DNA of 64,000 bases from Marinospirillum alkaliphilum DSM 21637 (GCF_900119735.1 NZ_FPJW01000010.1:1-64000); one strand, 5' to 3'. Shown: positions 36,226 to 46,481, counted from the stretch's first letter. The notes: generated from the letters alone by a model not told the origin. Numbers and translations: made by a program.

Positions 36226-37587
36226 ATGGCACGAGATGCATTAACATCGGTTGAACTCAGAGCAGTCAGTGGACTGGCAAGCCTTTATGGGTTGCGCATG
36301 CTCGGGCTGTTCATGGTCTTGCCGGTCATGCCCTTGTTACTGCAAGAGTATGAGGGTGCCACCCCGCTGGCAATCGGGCTGGTGATTGGCATTTATGGCT
36401 TCACCCAGGCCTTGTTGCAGCTTCCTTTTGGTTGGCTTTCCGATCGCTTTGGGCGCAAGCCGCTGATTTATGCTGGTCTGGTGGTTTTTGCACTGGGCAG
36501 CCTGGTGGCCGCAACAGCAGATAGCTTGTTGATGCTGACATTAGGGCGCGCACTACAAGGTGCGGGTGCCATTGCCAGTGTATTGATGGCCTTGCTGGCT
36601 GATCTGACCCGCGATGAACGCCGTACCCAGGCAATGGCAACCGTAGGCATCAGCATCGGGCTTGCCTTTATTGTGGCAATGGCTGCCGGTCCCTGGTTGG
36701 CTGGCTGGTTGGGCCTGTCGGGGTTGTTCTGGCTGACCGCCTTGTTGAGTGTGTTTGGTATGCTGCTGGTCTGGCGCTGGGTGCCCAGCCCCATGCAACA
36801 GCGCCGCCATCTGGATGCAGGCATTGATCCAGCACGTTTAAAAGACGTGGTGCGTCATCCGCAGTTATTGCGGCTGGACCTCAGTATCTTGTTGTTGCAC
36901 CTGCTGTTAACCGGTATTTTCCTGGCGGTGCCCTTGTTACTGCAACAGGCTGGCTGGACACTGAATCAACATGGCTGGATTTACCTGCTGACCATGTTGC
37001 TGGGCTTTTTTACCATGATTCCCTTGATCATCATTGGTGAAAAAGGTCGCAAAATGAAAGCGATGCTGTTGTTGGCGGTTGGCTTGTTGCTGGTGTCGCT
37101 GTTGATCATGACCAGTTCACTCAGTTGGTTGTTGTTGCCGGGTTTGTGGATTTTTTTCACGGGTTTTAACCTGCTGGAAGCAAGCCTGCCCTCATTAATC
37201 AGCAAGCAGGCACCGGTGGCGGCCAAAGGAACCGCAATGGGTGTTTATTCCACCTCCCAGTTTCTTGGTGCCTTTGTGGGTGGTGTGGCGGGTGGTTGGG
37301 TGCTGACACACTGGGATGCAACCGGAGTTTTATTTGGGGCGGCAGTGTTATGTGGTCTCTGGCTGGTGTTGCTGCTGGGCTTTCAACCACCAAGGCATCT
37401 GTCCAGCCGGGTTTTTTCGCTGCAAGTGGCTGCAACAGAATTGCCCGCTTTGCGTGAGCAGCTTCTGGCCGTACCGGGTGTGGTGGAAGTGGTTTTGCTG
37501 GCCGAAGAGTCCGCCGGATACCTCAAACTGGATCGGCAGCAATTGGATGAAGCCTTGCTTGACAGTCTACTGGAACGTCAGGGATAG
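36226..37587 (+). CDS. MFS transporter, YajR-like
   Basis: Inner-membrane major facilitator protein of 453 residues with twelve hydrophobic segments and motif [13 protein letters not shown] near residue 66. The last 60 residues are soluble ([20 protein letters not shown]) and resemble the YAM domain that sets YajR (about 454 residues) apart from other drug-efflux-type MFS proteins. The substrate is unknown. The arrangement between uvrA and ssb is the same as in Pseudomonas. The stop lies two bases before the SOS box of ssb. Confidence 0.85.
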   Translation: MARDALTSVELRAVSGLASLYGLRMLGLFMVLPVMPLLLQEYEGATPLAIGLVIGIYGFTQALLQLPFGWLSDRFGRKPLIYAGLVVFALGSLVAATADSLLMLTLGRALQGAGAIASVLMALLADLTRDERRTQAMATVGISIGLAFIVAMAAGPWLAGWLGLSGLFWLTALLSVFGMLLVWRWVPSPMQQRRHLDAGIDPARLKDVVRHPQLLRLDLSILLLHLLLTGIFLAVPLLLQQAGWTLNQHGWIYLLTMLLGFFTMIPLIIIGEKGRKMKAMLLLAVGLLLVSLLIMTSSLSWLLLPGLWIFFTGFNLLEASLPSLISKQAPVAAKGTAMGVYSTSQFLGAFVGGVAGGWVLTHWDATGVLFGAAVLCGLWLVLLLGFQPPRHLSSRVFSLQVAATELPALREQLLAVPGVVEVVLLAEESAGYLKLDRQQLDEALLDSLLERQG

Positions 37588-37588
37588 T

Positions 37589-37604
37589 CTGTATTTATAT
37601 CCAG
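37589..37604 (+). promoter_or_regulatory. LexA-type SOS box upstream of ssb
   Basis: CTGTATTTATATCCAG matches the consensus CTGTATATATATACAG at 14 of 16 positions, with intact CTGT and CAG ends. It lies 44 bases before the ssb start. In E. coli one SOS box serves the divergent uvrA and ssb genes; here only ssb keeps it. Confidence 0.75.
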
Positions 37605-37647
37605 CTCAGGAAGGATTGATTTCAAATTTATCAACAGGGGAAAGAAC

Positions 37648-38364
37648 ATGGCGCGTGGTGTGAACAAAGTCATCTTGATCGGTAATCTGGGCCAGGACCC
37701 GGAAGTGCGTTATACCCAGAATCAGAAACAGGTGGCCAACCTGAATCTGGCCACCAGTGAGCAGTGGACGGATCGACAGACCGGTCAGAAGCAGGAAAAA
37801 ACCGAATGGCATCGGGTGGTACTGTTTGATCGTCTGGCAGAAATTGCCGGGCAGTATCTGAAAAAAGGCAGCAAGGTTTATATTGAAGGCAAGCTGCAGA
37901 CTCGCAAGTGGCAGAATCAGCAGGGTCAGGATCAGTACACCACAGAAATTGTCGGTAATGAACTGCAGATGCTGGATGGACGCGGTGGTGACTCTGGTCA
38001 GTCTTATGGCAATGCCGGTTACCAGGGTGGCAACGATTATGCGCAACCCCAGCAGTCAGCGGGTGGTTATGCTGCACCTCAGCAATCCTATGCGGCTCCG
38101 GCGCCTCAGCAGCCAGCAGCACATCAGCCTTACGCTGCACCAGCACCCCAGCCCCAGGTACAACAGCCACCGGTTCAGCAGGCACCGGCAGCACCGGTTC
38201 AGCAGCCTTATGGCGCACCTGCAGCTGGTCATACTGCGCCACCGCCTCGCCAGCCTTATGCTGCTCCGGCTCAACCGCAAGGTCAGCCACAGCATCCCGC
38301 TCAAGGGCAGCCTGCGCCACAGGGCAAGTCATTCAATGAATTTGATGACGATATCCCGTTCTGA
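37648..38364 (+). CDS. ssb: Single-stranded DNA-binding protein
   Basis: SSB coats single-stranded DNA and recruits repair and replication partners. The OB fold occupies about residues 1-112 ([20 protein letters not shown], then [16 protein letters not shown]). A very long Q/P/A-rich linker follows with four YAAP and one YGAP repeats. The acidic tip is the canonical DDDIPF. At 238 residues it is about 60 longer than E. coli SSB, all in the linker. Preceded by an SOS box and followed by a terminator. Confidence 0.97.
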   Translation: MARGVNKVILIGNLGQDPEVRYTQNQKQVANLNLATSEQWTDRQTGQKQEKTEWHRVVLFDRLAEIAGQYLKKGSKVYIEGKLQTRKWQNQQGQDQYTTEIVGNELQMLDGRGGDSGQSYGNAGYQGGNDYAQPQQSAGGYAAPQQSYAAPAPQQPAAHQPYAAPAPQPQVQQPPVQQAPAAPVQQPYGAPAAGHTAPPPRQPYAAPAQPQGQPQHPAQGQPAPQGKSFNEFDDDIPF

Positions 38365-38383
38365 GGTTCACCTCTCCTGATCA

Positions 38384-38410
38384 GCCCTCGCAATGCGAGG
38401 GCTTTTTTTT
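38384..38410 (+). terminator. Terminator after ssb
   Basis: An 8-bp stem, gccctcgc/gcgagggc, with loop aat is followed by eight T residues. Confidence 0.93.
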
Positions 38411-38423
38411 GCAAAAGTTATAC

Positions 38424-38448
38424 AAAACCTACTGGATGCATAGGTTTT
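38424..38448. repeat. Inverted repeat upstream of the chemotaxis receptor gene
   Basis: aaaaccta (38424-38431) and taggtttt (38441-38448) are perfect 8-base arms over a nine-base spacer, 80 bases before the receptor start. It could be an operator or a hairpin. A related pair of arms occurs at 45057-45093. Confidence 0.5.
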
Positions 38449-38526
38449 ATTCATTGTATTATTGCTATCAGTTCGAAGAAGATAATCGTGATAATTTATT
38501 TATGCTTCCCTTGAGGAGGAGTCGCA

Positions 38527-40152
38527 ATGACAATTGCCCAGCGTTTGTATTTCGGTTTTGGTTTTATCCTGTCTCTTTTGATCGTGATTACTCTGGTGGG
38601 CGTGTACAAGGTGGGTGCAGTGGATGCACGTCTGACCCAGATCAACGATGTGGATACCCAGAAACAACGTTTTGCCATCAATTTTCGTGGCAGTGTGCAT
38701 GATCGTGCCATTGCCATTCGTGATGCGGTGCTGGTGCCGGATGAGGCTGCAAGGTCTGTTCATCTGCAGGAGATACGCCAGCTGGATGCCTTTTATCAGG
38801 AGGCTGCCAGAGGAATGGATCAGTTGTTTTCTTCCGGAAAAGGAGTGACTCAGGCGGAGCGGCGGTTACTGGCAGACATTCAGGCAGCAGAACGTGATAC
38901 CCAGCAACTGACCCGGCGTGCACTGGAGCTTTTGCAGCAAGACCGGTTGCAGGCACAGATTTTTGTGCTGAATCAGGTTTCATCTGCTTACAGTGACTGG
39001 CTGATGCGCATCAATGCCTTCATTGATTATCAGGAGCAGGAAATCCAGCAGCAGGTGAATGAAGTCAGATCGGAAACAGGTGGTTTTCAGTTGTTGATGG
39101 TTTTGGTGACGGGTATTGCCTTGATTGTTGGTGTGCTGGTCAGTGTGCGTCTGGTGTCCAGTCTGACACGCACCATCGGTGGTGAACCTGAAGTGGCCGC
39201 ACGCTTGATTCGTCAGGTGGCTGATGGTGACCTGACACTGGAAATCAGAACCCGTTACCCGAACAGCATCATGGGGGCGGTGGCAGATATGACCAATGCC
39301 TTGTCTGGCATCATCCGCGGTGTGGGAACCACGGCTGATGGTCTGGCTCAGGCTGCCGAACAGATGGCGGAAACTGCCAGTCTCAATCAGCGGCTGGTGC
39401 AGTCTCAGCGTGAGCAGACCGAGCAGGGTGCTGCGGCCATCAATCAGATGTCGGCCACGGTGCAGGAGGTGGCAGGTCACACTGTTGAGGCAGCGCGCCT
39501 GGCGCAGACGGCAGATGGTGAGGCTGTATCGGGCAGTGAAGAGGTGAAAAGAACGCTGAACAGCATCAATGCTCTGGCGGACGAAGTGGAAGCTGCCGGT
39601 CAGGTCATTGATCAGTTGTCCGAACACAGTGCTGAAATCGGCTCAGTGCTGGAGGTGATAGAAACCATTGCTGAGCAGACCAATCTGCTGGCGCTGAACG
39701 CGGCCATTGAGGCGGCACGTGCCGGTGAACACGGACGAGGATTTGCGGTGGTGGCGGATGAGGTGCGTGGACTGGCCAGCCGCACCCAGGAGTCCACTCG
39801 TGATATTCAGCAGCGCATCGAGAAGATGCAGACCAGTGCCCGAAGTGCGGTGCAGGCGATGGAAAAAGGGCGCAGCAAGGCAGTGGACAGTGTGGTACAG
39901 GCACGCCGTGCAGGTGACTCGCTCTCGGCCATCAATCAGTCAGTGGCAGCCATCAATGACATGAATACTCAGATTGCCAGTGCTGCTGAGGAGCAATCCG
40001 CTGTTGCGGAGGAAATCAATCGTAATTTCAGCAGCATTACTGAGGCTTCGGAACAGGCGGCAGCAGGGTCCAACCAGATTTCGGCTGCCAGCCGTGAGCT
40101 GGCACGGCTGGCTGGCGAGTTGCAAGCGAGTGTACGAAAGTTCCGTACCTGA
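38527..40152 (+). CDS. Methyl-accepting chemotaxis protein
   Basis: Membrane chemoreceptor of 541 residues. A membrane helix near residues 9-29 is followed by a helical periplasmic region (four-helix-bundle type, about 30-190), a second membrane helix near 191-213 and a HAMP segment near 214-265 ([20 protein letters not shown]). The signalling hairpin carries the conserved tip [22 protein letters not shown] in two blocks, then [13 protein letters not shown]. No CheR-tethering pentapeptide is seen. Start ATG follows gaggagga. Ligand unknown. It converges with a histidine kinase only four bases away. Confidence 0.93.
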   Translation: MTIAQRLYFGFGFILSLLIVITLVGVYKVGAVDARLTQINDVDTQKQRFAINFRGSVHDRAIAIRDAVLVPDEAARSVHLQEIRQLDAFYQEAARGMDQLFSSGKGVTQAERRLLADIQAAERDTQQLTRRALELLQQDRLQAQIFVLNQVSSAYSDWLMRINAFIDYQEQEIQQQVNEVRSETGGFQLLMVLVTGIALIVGVLVSVRLVSSLTRTIGGEPEVAARLIRQVADGDLTLEIRTRYPNSIMGAVADMTNALSGIIRGVGTTADGLAQAAEQMAETASLNQRLVQSQREQTEQGAAAINQMSATVQEVAGHTVEAARLAQTADGEAVSGSEEVKRTLNSINALADEVEAAGQVIDQLSEHSAEIGSVLEVIETIAEQTNLLALNAAIEAARAGEHGRGFAVVADEVRGLASRTQESTRDIQQRIEKMQTSARSAVQAMEKGRSKAVDSVVQARRAGDSLSAINQSVAAINDMNTQIASAAEEQSAVAEEINRNFSSITEASEQAAAGSNQISAASRELARLAGELQASVRKFRT

Positions 40153-40156
40153 TTTT

Positions 40157-42205
40157 TCAGGCTAAAGGCTGTTCTTCGCGAGCCAGGGTGAAGCAGAAGG
40201 CGCTGCCCTGGTTTGCGCCTGCTGATTCCACCCAGATGCGTCCACCATGGCGTTCTACTATGCGTCGGCAGATGGCCAGGCCAATGCCGGTGCCTTCATA
40301 TTCAGAGCGGGCATGCAGGCGCTGAAAAACCTTGAACAGGCGATCTTGCTGGTCTGGTGCAATACCGATACCGTTATCACGGATACAGAATAACCAGTGG
40401 TTGGTTTGTTCTGTGATCTCTATCTGGATTTTGGGTTGCTGTTCGGGTTGGCGGTATTTGATGGCGTTGCCCATCAGGTTCTGGAATAAGCGAATGCCTT
40501 CATTGCGGCTGATATAAATGTCCGGCCAGGCCTCCGGGCAGATGATTTCTGCCTGGGTTTCCTGGATTTCCGGCTGTAAAAAAGTCAGTGCTTCATCCAG
40601 CAGTTGTCGTGAAGGTGTCAACGCCTTGGGTTCTCCCATGCGTCCGATACGGGAATACTCCAGCAAAGACACCAGCATCTGGTCCATGCGGGCGGCGCCA
40701 TCGGTGATGTAATGCATGAATAGTCGACTATCACCATCCAGTTGGTTCTGTAGCCGCTTTTCCAGCAGCTCCACATAACTGCGGATCATGCGCAGCGGCT
40801 GTCGCAGGTCATGGGATACCACGTAAGCAAATTGTTCCAGGTCGGCATTGGAGCGTTGCAGTGCTTCGGTTCGTTCTGCCAGTTGTTGCTGAGCTTCACG
40901 GTATTCATGAATGTTCAGGCTGGTGCCTGTCAGTCGTAGCGGATGCCCCTGCAGGTCCCAGCTGACCACCTGACCACGTCCCTGTTGCCATTGCCATTGG
41001 CCTGAAGCAGTTTGACAGCGGAACTCCAGCAAGAAGGGTTTGCGAGAGCGCAGGCTTGCCTCCAGCAACTGCTGTACCTGTGGCAGATCTTCGGGGTGGA
41101 TGGTATCCAGCCATGCCTGCATGCTCAGTGGGAAGGCAGGTTTGTCATAACCCAGTTGTTTCCAGATCTGGTTATCCCACTTCAACTCGCCTGATTGCAG
41201 ATCCAGATCCCAGACACCCAGCTGTGCAGCATCCTGTGCCAGCCGAAAGCGTTCTTCGCTTTGTTGCAGATGCACTTGATTGGTCTGGTAGCGGCGCAAG
41301 AGTAATAACAGGCTGCCCATCAACAATGAAAAAAATGCCAGAGCCAGCAGTGCACGCTGCGTTTCGATCTGGCGGTGTGTGCGAATTTGTAGCTCTGTTG
41401 CGCTCAGGTCCTCAGAAACGTAAACCACCACCGGCCAATCGGGTATCCTGCCGTAACTCAGTTGGCGGGATTGCCCGTCAAAAGGTGAGGTAATGCGAGT
41501 GGCATGCATGCTGCCCAGCTCGCCAACGTGACTGGCCAATACACCGGATTGCAGCCCGGTGCTTTCGGGTAGCCAGGGCATACGAAAGAAGATTCTGCCG
41601 TTCAGATCAGAAAGCACTGTGGCATGGCTGCCATCTTCGGTCAGTTTGCCCAGTTCGCTCGCCAGTTGCTCAAGATCTATGGCTGCTGCCAGTACACCAA
41701 TGAATTCACCATCCTGATTGTGCAGGGCACGGCTGATGGCAACAAACAACACTGCATCGTTGGAGCGGGAATAAAGGGGTGGAGAAATATAACTGCGACC
41801 AGAGTCAGGGTTATCCTTGTGCCAGACAAAATAGTCTCGGTCACTGAGTTCCGGGTTTAATTCGGGCAGGCTAAAGGCCTGGAGTTCACCTTGATGATTC
41901 AGCAGGATAAAAGCCAGGATTTCCGGGCTGGGCTGTTTGCGGGCTCGCATGGCCTGCTCCAGCTGCTTCCGATCCATCTGGGTGCTGGCAGCCAGCGTTT
42001 CCAGTGCCACAAGGATGCGCTCAATTTCCTGCAGCTTGAGTTGCACCAGGGTCTTTTGTATTTCAGCCAGGGAATGAGTATGGCTTTCCATCTGCTGTAG
42101 TGAGGTGGTTTCAAAACTGCGTACAGACTGATTCCAGCCCACCCACAACAGAGCACTGACCAGTAGCCAGCAGCCCAGCAGCAGGGGCATCAAAAGTCGA
42201 TTCAA
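40157..42205 (-). CDS. PAS-domain sensor histidine kinase with periplasmic Cache-like domain
   Basis: Hybrid-free membrane kinase. The start is taken as TTG at 42205 (MNRLLMPLLLGC), eight bases from ggag, giving 682 residues; GTG 42271 and ATG 42190 are alternatives. Membrane helices lie near residues 6-25 and 290-310. Between them is a Cache-like sensor with DRDYFVWHKDNPDSGRSY. A PAS domain follows (about 325-450), then HisKA with SHDLRQPLRMIRSYVELLEK and the ATPase motifs NLMGNAIKY, DNGIGI and GTGIGLAI. No response regulator gene is adjacent, so it is an orphan kinase. Confidence 0.88.
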   Translation of the reverse strand: MNRLLMPLLLGCWLLVSALLWVGWNQSVRSFETTSLQQMESHTHSLAEIQKTLVQLKLQEIERILVALETLAASTQMDRKQLEQAMRARKQPSPEILAFILLNHQGELQAFSLPELNPELSDRDYFVWHKDNPDSGRSYISPPLYSRSNDAVLFVAISRALHNQDGEFIGVLAAAIDLEQLASELGKLTEDGSHATVLSDLNGRIFFRMPWLPESTGLQSGVLASHVGELGSMHATRITSPFDGQSRQLSYGRIPDWPVVVYVSEDLSATELQIRTHRQIETQRALLALAFFSLLMGSLLLLLRRYQTNQVHLQQSEERFRLAQDAAQLGVWDLDLQSGELKWDNQIWKQLGYDKPAFPLSMQAWLDTIHPEDLPQVQQLLEASLRSRKPFLLEFRCQTASGQWQWQQGRGQVVSWDLQGHPLRLTGTSLNIHEYREAQQQLAERTEALQRSNADLEQFAYVVSHDLRQPLRMIRSYVELLEKRLQNQLDGDSRLFMHYITDGAARMDQMLVSLLEYSRIGRMGEPKALTPSRQLLDEALTFLQPEIQETQAEIICPEAWPDIYISRNEGIRLFQNLMGNAIKYRQPEQQPKIQIEITEQTNHWLFCIRDNGIGIAPDQQDRLFKVFQRLHARSEYEGTGIGLAICRRIVERHGGRIWVESAGANQGSAFCFTLAREEQPLA

Positions 42206-42357
42206 GGCCAGGTCTCCGGTCGGTCCTTTGCGCGATATCCTGCAGTATAAACCGAGCGGGTGCAAAAGCACCTAGTAACACTTGGTAACACGACAGGGTG
42301 AACCTCACTTTTTATACCGGGTCAGTTTTAAGACCATTTGTAAAAAAAGAGGTGAAA

Positions 42358-42741
42358 ATGAAAAAGCTGACAGGTATTTTTGTGGTTTTTGCACTGATGC
42401 TGGGGTTTTCCGTTGCTGCAACGGCTCAGCAGGCAGGTACAGCAAGTGACAGTGCCAGCATGGCGCCTCAACATCAGGCACAGGTTGAGTTTTCAGATGT
42501 GGATCTGGAAAAATTTGTTGGGGTGCAGGGTACCCTCGAAGAAATTCGCCAGGATTATACCCAGCGTCTGGAAGCTGCCGGTGACCAGGAAGCGGCCAAT
42601 CGCTTGCAGCAGGAAGCAGGTCAGCTGATGGTGGAGGCTGTGCAGGACGAAGGGCTGGATGTGGAAACCTACAACCAGATCGCCATGGCACTGCAAACTG
42701 ATCAGCAGCTGCGAGATCGGGTTGAAAGCATGATGAACTGA
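42358..42741 (+). CDS. DUF4168-family exported protein
   Basis: A 127-residue protein with a clear signal peptide (MKKLTGIFVVFALMLGFSVA, cleavage likely near ATA-QQ around residue 23). The mature helical part has VDLEKFVGVQGTLEEIRQDY and TYNQIAMALQTDQQLRDRV, which resemble DUF4168 proteins of unknown function in the periplasm. Start ATG with aaagaggtg upstream; the longer frame from 42298 is not supported. It is monocistronic, closed by a bidirectional terminator. Confidence 0.8.
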   Translation: MKKLTGIFVVFALMLGFSVAATAQQAGTASDSASMAPQHQAQVEFSDVDLEKFVGVQGTLEEIRQDYTQRLEAAGDQEAANRLQQEAGQLMVEAVQDEGLDVETYNQIAMALQTDQQLRDRVESMMN

Positions 42742-42772
42742 AAGAGCTTTTAGAGTTCTTGTGCACTGAATA

Positions 42773-42803
42773 CAACAAAGCCGGGCGATGCCCGGCTTTG
42801 TTG
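42773..42803. terminator. Bidirectional hairpin terminator between DUF4168 gene and glcB
   Basis: A 14-bp perfect stem (caacaaagccgggc with gcccggctttgttg) over loop gat lies between convergent genes. T runs are short, so efficiency is uncertain. Confidence 0.8.
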
Positions 42804-42831
42804 TGTGTTGCTGTTGGCTTCAGGTGCTGAA

Positions 42832-45000
42832 TTAACCCTGGGCTTTCAGCTGCAGGCGGCGACGGTGCAGGACTGGCTCAGTGTAACCACTGGGCTGGAC
42901 ACAACCTTCAACCACCAGTTCCAGCGCGGCCTGGAAGGCAATGGAGGTGTCGAAGTTGCCGTGCATCGGGCGATACAGCGGATCACCAGCATTCTGCTCA
43001 TCCACCACCTTGGCCATGCGCTGCAGGGTTTCAATCACCTGCTCTTTGCTGCAAATGCCGTGGTGCAGCCAGTTGGCAATGTGCTGGCTGGAAATCCGCA
43101 GGGTGGCGCGGTCCTCCATCAGGCCGATGTTGTTGATGTCCGGTACCTTGGAGCAACCCACACCCTGATCCACCCAGCGCACCACATAACCCAGAATGCC
43201 CTGAGCATTGTTGTCCAGCTCCTGCTGAATTTCAGCAGCGGTCCAACTGGGGTTCTCGGCCACAGGAATGGTCAGAATGTCATCCAGGCTGGCGCGCTCG
43301 CGGGATTTCAGTTTTTCCTGCACTTCAGCCACATTCACCTGGTGGTAATGCAGGGCGTGCAGGGCGGCTGCGGTTGGCGAGGGAACCCAGGCAGTGTTGG
43401 CACCGGCTTTGGGATGGGCAATTTTCTGCTTGAGCATTTCACCCATCAGATCAGGCATGGCCCACATGCCCTTACCGATCTGGGCGCGGCCTTTCAGGCC
43501 ACAGCTCAGGCCGATATCCACGTTCCACTGCTCGTAGGCCTGAATCCACTTGGAGGTTTTCATTTCTCCTTTACGGATCATGGGGCCTGCTTCCATGGAG
43601 GTGTGAATTTCATCACCGGTACGATCCAGGAAGCCGGTATTGATGAAGGCTACACGGTCTTTGGCGGCGCGGATGCACTCTTTCAGGTTCACCGTGGTAC
43701 GACGTTCTTCGTCCATGATGCCCATTTTCAGGGTGAAGCGCTCCAGACCCAGCAGGTCTTCCACACGACCGAACAGCTCATTGGCAAAAGCCACTTCTTC
43801 CGGACCGTGCATTTTCGGCTTCACGATGTACATGCTGCCGCTGCGTGAGTTGCGGAACTTGCCCAGTCCCAGCAGATCCTGCTTGGCAATCAGGGTGGTG
43901 ATGGCGCAGTCCATGATGCCTTCGGGGATTTCTGAGCCATCTTTCAGCAGAATCGCCGGGTTGGTCATCAGGTGGCCAACATTGCGCACAAACATCAGGG
44001 AGCGACCCGGCAGGGTGAAGCCATCACCGGTCGGGCTGGTGTAGGCGCGGTCTTCATTCATCACGCGAGTGAAGGTCTGGCCGCCCTTGCTGACCTGTTC
44101 AGCCAGTTTGCCGGTCATCAGTCCCAGCCAGTTGCTGTAAGCCAGAATCTTGTCTTCAGCATCAACGGCGGCAACGGAGTCTTCACAGTCCATGATGGTG
44201 GTCAGAGCCGCTTCCATCAGCAGGTCTTTAACACCAGCTGCATCGGTCTGACCGATGTGGTGGTTACGGTCAATCTGGATTTCAAAATGCAGGCCGTGGT
44301 GTTGCAGCAGAATACCGGTTGGCTGGTCGGCAGCACCGGTGAAACCTTTCAGTTGTGCCGGGTTTTGCAGGCCGGTGTTGCCACCGTTTTTCAAGCTGAC
44401 CAGCAGTTTGCCATCGGTGATGGTGTAAGCAGTGGCATCCTTGTGGCTGGCGCCTTCCAGCGGAGCGCTCTGATCCAGGAAGTCGCGTGCAAAGGCAATA
44501 ACCTTTTCACCACGAACCGGGTTATAACCCGGGCCTTTTGCTGCGCCGCCTTCTTCCGGCAGGGCGTCAGTGCCATACAGGGCATCGTAGAGGCTACCCC
44601 AGCGGGCATTGGCTGCATTCAGGGCAAAGCGGGCATTCATCACCGGAACCACCAACTGGGCACCGGCTTGTTGGGCAATTTCGGCGTCAACCTTGGTGGT
44701 GCTGGCCTGGAAATCTTCACCTTCTGGTACCAGGTAGCCGATTTCGGTCAGAAATTGTTTGTAGGCGGCCAGATCAAAGCTGCCTTTGTTGGTCTTGTGC
44801 CAGGCATCAATTTTTGCCTGCAGATCGTCACGCTTCTGTAAAAGGGCGCGATTTTTGGGAGCCAGTTCATGAACCAGGGTGTCCAGTCCGGCCCAGAAAG
44901 CGTCGCTTGTAATTCCGCTACCCGGGATGGCTTGCTCGTTGACGAAGGTATAAAGCGTCTTGGCGACCTGAAGTCCGCCGATTTGAACGCGATCAGTCAT
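42832..45000 (-). CDS. glcB: Malate synthase G
   Basis: Condenses glyoxylate with acetyl-CoA to malate. The 722-residue protein is the length of the G isoform (E. coli 723). It starts [20 protein letters not shown] and contains [19 protein letters not shown], the HLMTNPAI block and [19 protein letters not shown]. No glcDEF, glcC or isocitrate lyase gene is adjacent, so it stands alone here. Start ATG at 45000 with agaggcg upstream. Confidence 0.97.
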   Translation of the reverse strand: MTDRVQIGGLQVAKTLYTFVNEQAIPGSGITSDAFWAGLDTLVHELAPKNRALLQKRDDLQAKIDAWHKTNKGSFDLAAYKQFLTEIGYLVPEGEDFQASTTKVDAEIAQQAGAQLVVPVMNARFALNAANARWGSLYDALYGTDALPEEGGAAKGPGYNPVRGEKVIAFARDFLDQSAPLEGASHKDATAYTITDGKLLVSLKNGGNTGLQNPAQLKGFTGAADQPTGILLQHHGLHFEIQIDRNHHIGQTDAAGVKDLLMEAALTTIMDCEDSVAAVDAEDKILAYSNWLGLMTGKLAEQVSKGGQTFTRVMNEDRAYTSPTGDGFTLPGRSLMFVRNVGHLMTNPAILLKDGSEIPEGIMDCAITTLIAKQDLLGLGKFRNSRSGSMYIVKPKMHGPEEVAFANELFGRVEDLLGLERFTLKMGIMDEERRTTVNLKECIRAAKDRVAFINTGFLDRTGDEIHTSMEAGPMIRKGEMKTSKWIQAYEQWNVDIGLSCGLKGRAQIGKGMWAMPDLMGEMLKQKIAHPKAGANTAWVPSPTAAALHALHYHQVNVAEVQEKLKSRERASLDDILTIPVAENPSWTAAEIQQELDNNAQGILGYVVRWVDQGVGCSKVPDINNIGLMEDRATLRISSQHIANWLHHGICSKEQVIETLQRMAKVVDEQNAGDPLYRPMHGNFDTSIAFQAALELVVEGCVQPSGYTEPVLHRRRLQLKAQG

Positions 45001-45056
45001 GTAAAATCGCCTCTTTGCTTGGGTTGTTGAGTACCTGATTGATTTCGTGATGCGGC

Positions 45057-45093
45057 AAAACCTGCAGCAAATGTCATTGAACAGGCAGGTTTT
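45057..45093. repeat. Inverted repeat in the glcB-hydrolase intergenic region
   Basis: aaaacctgc (45057-45065) and gcaggtttt (45085-45093) form 9-base perfect arms over 19 bases, 57 bases upstream of the glcB start. Could be an operator for glcB. The rest of the 222-base gap shows nothing definite. Confidence 0.5.
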
Positions 45094-45222
45094 TGTAGTA
45101 AATTTTCAAGAACTTACCGCTTTACGAGGCAAGAAGATACAGGATTCCAGAGCGAATTACACCCTACCTTTTGGTGAAGCGGTTAAAATCCAGAAATACA
45201 CTTCAGATATCAGGATCATGGC

Positions 45223-46200
45223 ATGAATCAACCTGCAGCAGCCTTTAAGGTCGACCTGCGGCTCTGGCCCCGGAGTTTTGCCGATGCAGAGTGGCAAATG
45301 CCTTTGCCTCAGGTTTATCAGGATTATCTTGAGCTTTATCGTATGGCCAGCAAACCGCAGCAGGGATTGGCTGCCGCACGTTACGGTTGGCTGGCACTGG
45401 GACAAGAGCGCGTCTGGGTGCAGGCCTTTGCACCCTTGATAAAGCAGCAGTCAGGCCAAGGCACTCTGCTACACCTGCATGGGTTTTATGATCATGGGGC
45501 GAGTTATCCCGCCTGGCAGCAGTTGGTTTTACAACAGGGCTGGCATTATCTCACGGTGGATTTGCCGGGGCATGGTTTGTCCAGTGGTGAGCGTGCAGGT
45601 ATCGGTGATTTTGCTCAGTACCAGGCGTTGCTGGCGCTGCTGCTGGAGCAACTGGAGCAACAGCAGTTTCCTCGACCCTGGCTGCTCAGCGGTTTTTCCA
45701 CCGGTGGTGCCATTGCGTTGGAGCATCTGTTGACCGGATCGCAATTTGATCGGGTTGCGCTGATTGCCCCCCTGGTGCGTCCGGTGGGTTGGCATAGTGT
45801 CGGGCGCTGGTTATGGCTGGTTCGACTGTTTGTAAGGCGCTTGCCGCGCAAGTTTCGCAGTAATTCCCACGATGCCGCCTTTCTGGATTTTGTTCACCAT
45901 CAGGACCCGCTGCAAAGTCATCAGTTGCCGCTTAGTTGGGTAACGGCCTTGTCCCGCTGGATTCCTCAGGTGGAAAGGGCTAAACCGGTTGCTGCAGCCC
46001 CCTTGATTTTGCAGGGGGATGAAGATACAACGGTGGATTGGCGGTACAATCTGAGTGTATTGCACCGGCTGCTGCCAGAGGCCAGGGTGGCGCTGGTGGA
46101 GAAGGGTGCACATCAATTGCTGAATGAAGCCCTGCCGCAACGTGCCCAGGTGCTGGACTGTCTGGAGCGTTGGTTGGTTGATTCACAACCTGATCGTTAG
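45223..46200 (+). CDS. Alpha/beta hydrolase (serine aminopeptidase/lysophospholipase-like)
   Basis: A 325-residue cytosolic hydrolase. The oxyanion strand LHLHGFYDHGASY lies near residue 83, followed by DLPGHGLSSGERAG near 111. The nucleophile elbow GFSTGG is near residue 158, an acid residue is likely in LQGDEDTTVDW near 265 and a histidine in GAHQLLNEA near 300. The layout matches Hydrolase_4 (S33-type) proteins such as lysophospholipases or monoglyceride lipases. Substrate not predictable. No signal peptide. The lipoprotein gene follows 15 bases later and may be cotranscribed. Confidence 0.8.
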   Translation: MNQPAAAFKVDLRLWPRSFADAEWQMPLPQVYQDYLELYRMASKPQQGLAAARYGWLALGQERVWVQAFAPLIKQQSGQGTLLHLHGFYDHGASYPAWQQLVLQQGWHYLTVDLPGHGLSSGERAGIGDFAQYQALLALLLEQLEQQQFPRPWLLSGFSTGGAIALEHLLTGSQFDRVALIAPLVRPVGWHSVGRWLWLVRLFVRRLPRKFRSNSHDAAFLDFVHHQDPLQSHQLPLSWVTALSRWIPQVERAKPVAAAPLILQGDEDTTVDWRYNLSVLHRLLPEARVALVEKGAHQLLNEALPQRAQVLDCLERWLVDSQPDR

Positions 46201-46215
46201 AAAGGAGTAAATGCA

Positions 46216-46419
46216 ATGAAGCTGAAGCAGATTCCGGTGTTGGTGCTGGCAGGCCTGATGTTGAGCGGGGTGGTGCTGACGGGTTGTGCCGGTATTGATC
46301 AGGCTGAACGCGAACGAAGAGCGGCTTATGAACAGTCGCGTGAGCAGGAGCGGATCGATCGTATTCAGCGGGAAACCGATGCCGCGACCCGGCGGCTGGA
46401 TGAGCAAACCAAGCGCTGA
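46216..46419 (+). CDS. Small lipoprotein with charged helix
   Basis: A 67-residue protein. The signal peptide ends in the lipobox LTGC (cysteine 24), so it is likely lipidated and sent to the outer membrane, because the next residues are AG rather than aspartate. The mature part of about 43 residues is rich in E, R, Q and D in a heptad-like pattern, suggesting one coiled-coil helix. No family recognised. Ribosome site aaaggag, eight bases from the ATG. Confidence 0.75.
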   Translation: MKLKQIPVLVLAGLMLSGVVLTGCAGIDQAERERRAAYEQSREQERIDRIQRETDAATRRLDEQTKR

Positions 46420-46450
46420 GATACTCTGGCCTGGATGACTGGGCTGAACA

Positions 46451-46481
46451 TTAAAAACCCGCCGAAGTGGCGGGTTTTTAA
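46451..46481. terminator. Bidirectional terminator between lipoprotein gene and serA
   Basis: A 13-bp stem, ttaaaaacccgcc/ggcgggtttttaa, over loop gaagt has T runs on both strands. Confidence 0.93.

Noticed and set aside
36032-36247. Possible 72-residue N-terminal extension of UvrA
   Set aside because: It runs across the divergent promoter region and lacks family similarity; GTG 36031 has a good ribosome site.
42805-43848. A 347-codon plus-strand frame opposite glcB
   Set aside because: It starts in the terminator and is antisense to malate synthase G; histidine-rich translation typical of shadow frames.
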